A stretch of 64,000 nt of DNA from an uncultured Stomatobaculum sp. GTDB taxonomy: Bacteria; Bacillota; Clostridia; Lachnospirales; Lachnospiraceae. The DNA is taken from contig NZ_CALEYG010000033.1 in the NCBI RefSeq assembly GCF_937924975.1, positions 7,172 through 71,171 of the forward strand, read 5' to 3'. Of this stretch, positions 61,089 through 64,000 are shown piece after piece (within the stretch, counting starts at the first letter, position 1; the number at the start of each line of letters is the position of its first letter). The notes beneath the pieces are model-generated. The model worked only from the letters and a program-made list of their open reading frames with translations, searched no databases and was not told the DNA's origin. Both the position numbers and the translations under genes were made by a program.

Positions 61089-61507
61089 CAGGGGTTTACC
61101 TCCTTTGTGCTGTCTGGAAGCGGACTGTTGCTGCGAAGCGCTGTTTCCGGGCGCAGCAGTTTGTATTCGATGCGCGCCGAGAAACGGGGCGCGCGGAGCT
61201 CGACACCGCCGACCTCCTGTCCGCACCAGACGGTGAAGTTACCGTCGCTCACGGGGAGCAGGGAAGAGAGACGGCGCAGATAGTGTGACTTCAGCTCTGC
61301 CGGGACAGCGGCGATGTCGCCGGTGCGGGAATCCGCGCGCGAGGCCTGTACCGCGAGATCTTCGAGCAGAAAGCCGGCAGTGCAGCGGGCCTGTTCCCGA
61401 TAGACAAAGCGGGTCGCTGCGGTCAGCGATAAAAAGAGAAGCGAGAATACATAGAGTGCTTCCACGGTGAGGGAGGCGCGAAGACGCAGGGACAGAGGCC
61501 GTCTCAT
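61088..61507 (-). CDS. TadE-like pseudopilin, small
   Basis: A 139-residue protein with a basic start (MRRPLSLRLRASLTVEALYVF) and one hydrophobic helix. The SLTVEA motif is the pilin processing signature with Glu at position 5 of the mature part, as in TadE/F. The rest is a short outside domain. It overlaps the A24 peptidase gene upstream by 4 bases and DUF6382 by one. It is probably a minor pilin of the Tad machine. Confidence 0.75.
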   Translation of the reverse strand: MRRPLSLRLRASLTVEALYVFSLLFLSLTAATRFVYREQARCTAGFLLEDLAVQASRADSRTGDIAAVPAELKSHYLRRLSSLLPVSDGNFTVWCGQEVGGVELRAPRFSARIEYKLLRPETALRSNSPLPDSTKEVNP

Positions 61508-61977
61508 GCCGGAACCCTGCCCGAAGCAAAAAGAGTAAAAAGGGCGGGGAGCAGAAAAAAGGGGAGCAGCGGGATGCGCTCTGTCCCTGCCTTTTTCGGG
61601 CGCCCGAAGCGGCGGCAGAGCAGGAAAAGGGAGAGGAGTGCCGCAGATAAAAAACCGGTTGTCAGCAGAAACAGCAGGCGGTGAAAGCCGGCGCCGAGAC
61701 CGAAACAGAGGAGAAACAATGCGTCGCCGAGCCCGAGGGCTTCGCGGGACAGCAGGGAAAAGGCAAGCAGCGGAAGAGACAGGCAGAGCGAGAGCAGAAG
61801 CTCTGTCGGCACGGTCGCGTGGACAAAGAAGAGGCGCCACAGATAAAAGCCGAGCTCCAGAAGGAGCAGAAGCTCAAAAAAGCGGCGAGGTACGGTTTGA
61901 TAGAGAAAGTCCTCGCATGCACAGGCAAGTGAAAAAAGCGTGAGACTGACGCAACCGAAGAGGGTGGTCGCAAACAT
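61504..61977 (-). CDS. Second A24 prepilin peptidase-like protein
   Basis: A 157-residue, Leu-rich multi-span protein. A likely first catalytic Asp lies in CEDFLYQTVPRR near residue 23, and a second in GLGDALFLL near 83 (GxGD). These match A24 peptidases, although it is diverged from the 140-residue one at 57778. Having two in one Tad locus may reflect division between pilin classes, or one may be inactive. Confidence 0.7.
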   Translation of the reverse strand: MFATTLFGCVSLTLFSLACACEDFLYQTVPRRFFELLLLLELGFYLWRLFFVHATVPTELLLSLCLSLPLLAFSLLSREALGLGDALFLLCFGLGAGFHRLLFLLTTGFLSAALLSLFLLCRRFGRPKKAGTERIPLLPFFLLPALFTLFASGRVPA

Positions 61978-61989
61978 CGGAAACTCCTT

Positions 61990-62838
61990 TCAGGGATAGC
62001 AATAACTGCAGGGGCCAAGCTGCTCCACTTCGCGTTTCGGCACAGCTCGAACATAGGCGCGAATCGCGCGGCAGGCCGGATCGCGGTGCCAGGCGGTGCC
62101 GCTCGGCATCAGGTAGACAGTACCGCCGCTTGCGCCGCGCGCACAGACCGGGCAGGCGTGATAACGACCGCCGGAGGTATTGCGCGCAGCCGTCGCTTCG
62201 GAGAGAGACACGGCGCGCAGGTCGTTGTAGAGATAGTGGCAGCGGGCAGTCTTATGGTAGCGGGTCGAGTGCCTGCCGACATAGACAATTTCCTCTTTCG
62301 GATTTGCCGCGACGCAGTTTTCCGGATCGGTTTCCCCGATCCAGGCGCGCCGCCATGCCGTGCGGCTGCAGCGGACGGCGGGCAGACGAAACAGAGGAAT
62401 CGGGAGTGTGTAGCTGTAGTCCAGCACGACGCGAACCGTTTCTCCGTCCGCGAGGAAGCTCGAACGCTCGGCACTGAGCCCGCTGAGATTCGGATCGGAG
62501 ACAGCGGCACGCGCGGCCGCAAGCGCCAAGGCGCTCAGCGAATTTCTGTATTGCGCGGCCTCCGGCGTTGACAGCGCGGCTAGGGCAGCGGCGCGGTCAC
62601 AGACGGTTTCCGCAGCGCGCTGCATCTGCCGCTCGGTGGTCATGATGCGGAAGGGCACGGAAAAGAGGAGGAGCACAAACAAAAAGAGAGGCAGCACGAG
62701 CGCTGCCTCTACCGTGAGCGAGGCAGAGAGCGGGGCGCGGCGCCTCAGCGCTGCGCTCCTGTGAAGAGAAAAAGAGACGGAAAGTCGGGATTGTGCCTGG
62801 AGAGCTGTTTTCCGATTTTGATTGACAGTGGTTTTCAT
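61990..62838 (-). CDS. TadE-like pseudopilin with duplicated Cys/His modules
   Basis: A 282-residue protein. A pilin-type N-terminus has a basic head and SASLTVEAALVLPLFLFVLLLF. A middle domain of 130 residues follows. The C-terminal 90 residues contain two similar modules: YHKTARCHYL followed about 30 residues later by ACPVC, and WHRDPACRAI followed by GPCSYC. Such Hx5C...CxxC units look metal-binding and occur singly in other exported proteins. The ATG at 62838 has AGAGGAG 9 bases upstream; a longer start at 62859 is weaker. Confidence 0.72.
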   Translation of the reverse strand: MKTTVNQNRKTALQAQSRLSVSFSLHRSAALRRRAPLSASLTVEAALVLPLFLFVLLLFSVPFRIMTTERQMQRAAETVCDRAAALAALSTPEAAQYRNSLSALALAAARAAVSDPNLSGLSAERSSFLADGETVRVVLDYSYTLPIPLFRLPAVRCSRTAWRRAWIGETDPENCVAANPKEEIVYVGRHSTRYHKTARCHYLYNDLRAVSLSEATAARNTSGGRYHACPVCARGASGGTVYLMPSGTAWHRDPACRAIRAYVRAVPKREVEQLGPCSYCYP

Positions 62839-62891
62839 GTGGCCGTCTCCTCTGTTCACAGAAACGCAAGGTTGAAGCGCCGCGCGCCTCC

Positions 62892-64000
62892 TCAGTAGGC
62901 CCGGAAACTCTGCACGGAAATCTGAAACCGGTTCGGCGCGGCGGCGGGCAGGGAAAAGAGTGCGGTGAAGAGATGTGAGGCATTGCAGCGGAGCTCCGCG
63001 CGGAGCGAAACCAGGCAGTGCGTGATCCGGAAGGGCGTCTGTCCGTTCGAGAGCGCTGTTTCCATGAGATCGAGCATGCGGTAATTCCGCGCAGCGCGGG
63101 AAGTTTGCAGGTAGAAAAAGAGCAGAGCTTCCCGGTAGGAGAGCCCTTCTCCGCTCTCCGAAAGGGCGGGGGTGGGAGGCTGAAAGCCGCCGCCTTGCAA
63201 GAGCCGGTCGGCGGAGATACGGGGGACGGGCGCAAGCGTGAAGAGCGGTGCTTTCTGTCCGGCGAGCAGCAGGGACAGGTCTGTGAGACTGTCATAGGCT
63301 GCGACGGCATAGAGCAGCAGGAAACGGAGCAGGGCGCGAAGCCGCGGGGAAGCAGTCGCGGTACAGAGGCTGTCGGCGGCGCGCTCCGCGGCCTGACAGG
63401 CAGCCGGGTCCGAGAGCAGCGCGAGCAGGCGGAGGCTTTCCTGATCCGCAAAGAGGCGGGAGCAGACGGCGGAGAAGTTTTCGCGGTCGGTCTCCTTGCC
63501 GGCGCTCAGATATTCCAGCTGGAGGCTGAGACCTGCCTGCGCCGCCTCTTTCGTTTGGGTCAGATAGCAGGGGAAAAAGGAAGCCGCATAGTGCGCAAAG
63601 AGACAGTCATCTTCATCACTGCGCAAGGCGCCCGGCTCCGCCGCCGCAAGCTGTGCGGAGGGAAGCTCGGCGAGAGACAGGCTTCCGGCGGGAACGGCCG
63701 CGTTCGCCGGGAGGCAGAGCGCCTCGCGGGTCGCGGGCTCGGTTCGAAGGAGAGCGGCGAGTGAGAGGGGAGAAGCGTCTTGACGGAGACCCGAGGCAGC
63801 GCTGAGAGTCGGCAGACTGAGCGCCGCGGAAAAGTCGGCGGCAAGTGATTGCCAGAGGGCTTCGGCATCGATGCCCATGCCGTCGTCTTCGTCATCCTCT
63901 TCGGATTCTTCGGCGATGCGCGCGGCAAGCTCGGCGGCTGCCGTCTCGTAGGCGGAGACCGCCGCTGCGAGAGCGGGTGCGGCCGTCCCGGCCGCGGAAA
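62892..64000 (-). CDS. DUF5702-like Tad locus protein, partial
   Basis: The frame is open from 62892 through the window edge, so at least 369 residues are visible and the start lies outside. It is Ala/Leu/Ser-rich and helical. An acidic run (EESEEDDEDDG) precedes MGIDAEALWQ. The C-terminus RITHCLVSLRAELRCNASHLF, ending QISVQSFRAY, resembles the large exported DUF5702 proteins of Lachnospiraceae Tad clusters, a match from memory. It would begin this minus-strand Tad run. Confidence 0.55.
   Translation of the reverse strand, partial: SAAGTAAPALAAAVSAYETAAAELAARIAEESEEDDEDDGMGIDAEALWQSLAADFSAALSLPTLSAASGLRQDASPLSLAALLRTEPATREALCLPANAAVPAGSLSLAELPSAQLAAAEPGALRSDEDDCLFAHYAASFFPCYLTQTKEAAQAGLSLQLEYLSAGKETDRENFSAVCSRLFADQESLRLLALLSDPAACQAAERAADSLCTATASPRLRALLRFLLLYAVAAYDSLTDLSLLLAGQKAPLFTLAPVPRISADRLLQGGGFQPPTPALSESGEGLSYREALLFFYLQTSRAARNYRMLDLMETALSNGQTPFRITHCLVSLRAELRCNASHLFTALFSLPAAAPNRFQISVQSFRAY

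Overview
The window looks like the replication-origin region of a Gram-positive anaerobe of the Lachnospiraceae (Clostridia). This is inferred from the order dnaN-dnaA / oriC / rpmH-rnpA-yidD-yidC-jag-mnmE-mnmG-rsmG / parA-parB-DUF4446, from the Clostridia pair glgC-glgD, from spoVG, from the ribDE-BA-H operon under an FMN riboswitch, and from a divergent Tad pilus locus of the type seen in Lachnospiraceae. The mid-50s percent G+C impression fits an oral genus such as Stomatobaculum or Oribacterium, but genus is a guess.

Layout. 1-2.3 kb: dnaN (partial) and dnaA on the minus strand, then oriC with DnaA boxes. 2.3-9.5 kb: the rpmH-to-rsmG operon on the plus strand, closed by a terminator. 9.5-13.8 kb: about 4.3 kb with almost no credible gene, holding at least twelve strong parS sites (ParB centromere sites, TGTTTCACGTGAAACA and close variants) plus about ten decayed copies. 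Many sit once per 184-198 bp in a diverged tandem array. 13.8-16 kb: parA, parB and a DUF4446 gene. 16.2-20.9 kb: a surface operon made of an LPXTG wall protein, an ECF sigma factor fused through a membrane helix to an outside domain, and a signal-peptide membrane protein.

20.9-25.4 kb (minus): a YhaN/YhaO (SbcCD-like) pair and asnS; then a 358-bp deleted IS with 16-bp inverted repeats. 26.3-30.3 kb: glgC, glgD, spoVG and a DEDD exonuclease. 30.3-37.2 kb: D,D-carboxypeptidase, an SH3 protein, M18 aminopeptidase, trmB, tRNA-Lys, a DUF4259-like gene and a DUF815 ATPase. 37.4-39.7 kb: an AT-rich accessory patch (HIT protein, broken IS3 element, methyltransferase). 40.3-46.3 kb: secreted nuclease, MBL and VOC proteins, small unknowns, pepF. 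46.3-50.5 kb: a nucleotidase, then an ArsR / HMA protein / P-type ATPase metal-efflux operon and a LysR regulator. 50.9-54.6 kb (minus): riboflavin operon with FMN riboswitch. 54.6-56.7 kb: a TIM-barrel protein and lrgAB. 56.7-64 kb: Tad pilus genes on the minus strand, interrupted by glgB on the plus strand; this GlgB carries a histone-H1-like Lys/Ala tail.

The strongest unusual signals are the satellite-like parS array beside parAB, the membrane-tethered sigma factor in a surface-protein operon, and several odd protein tails (GlgB, LrgA, and a TadE-like pseudopilin with duplicated Cys/His modules). All coordinates and motif calls were read by eye; family names come from recall of motifs, without any database search.
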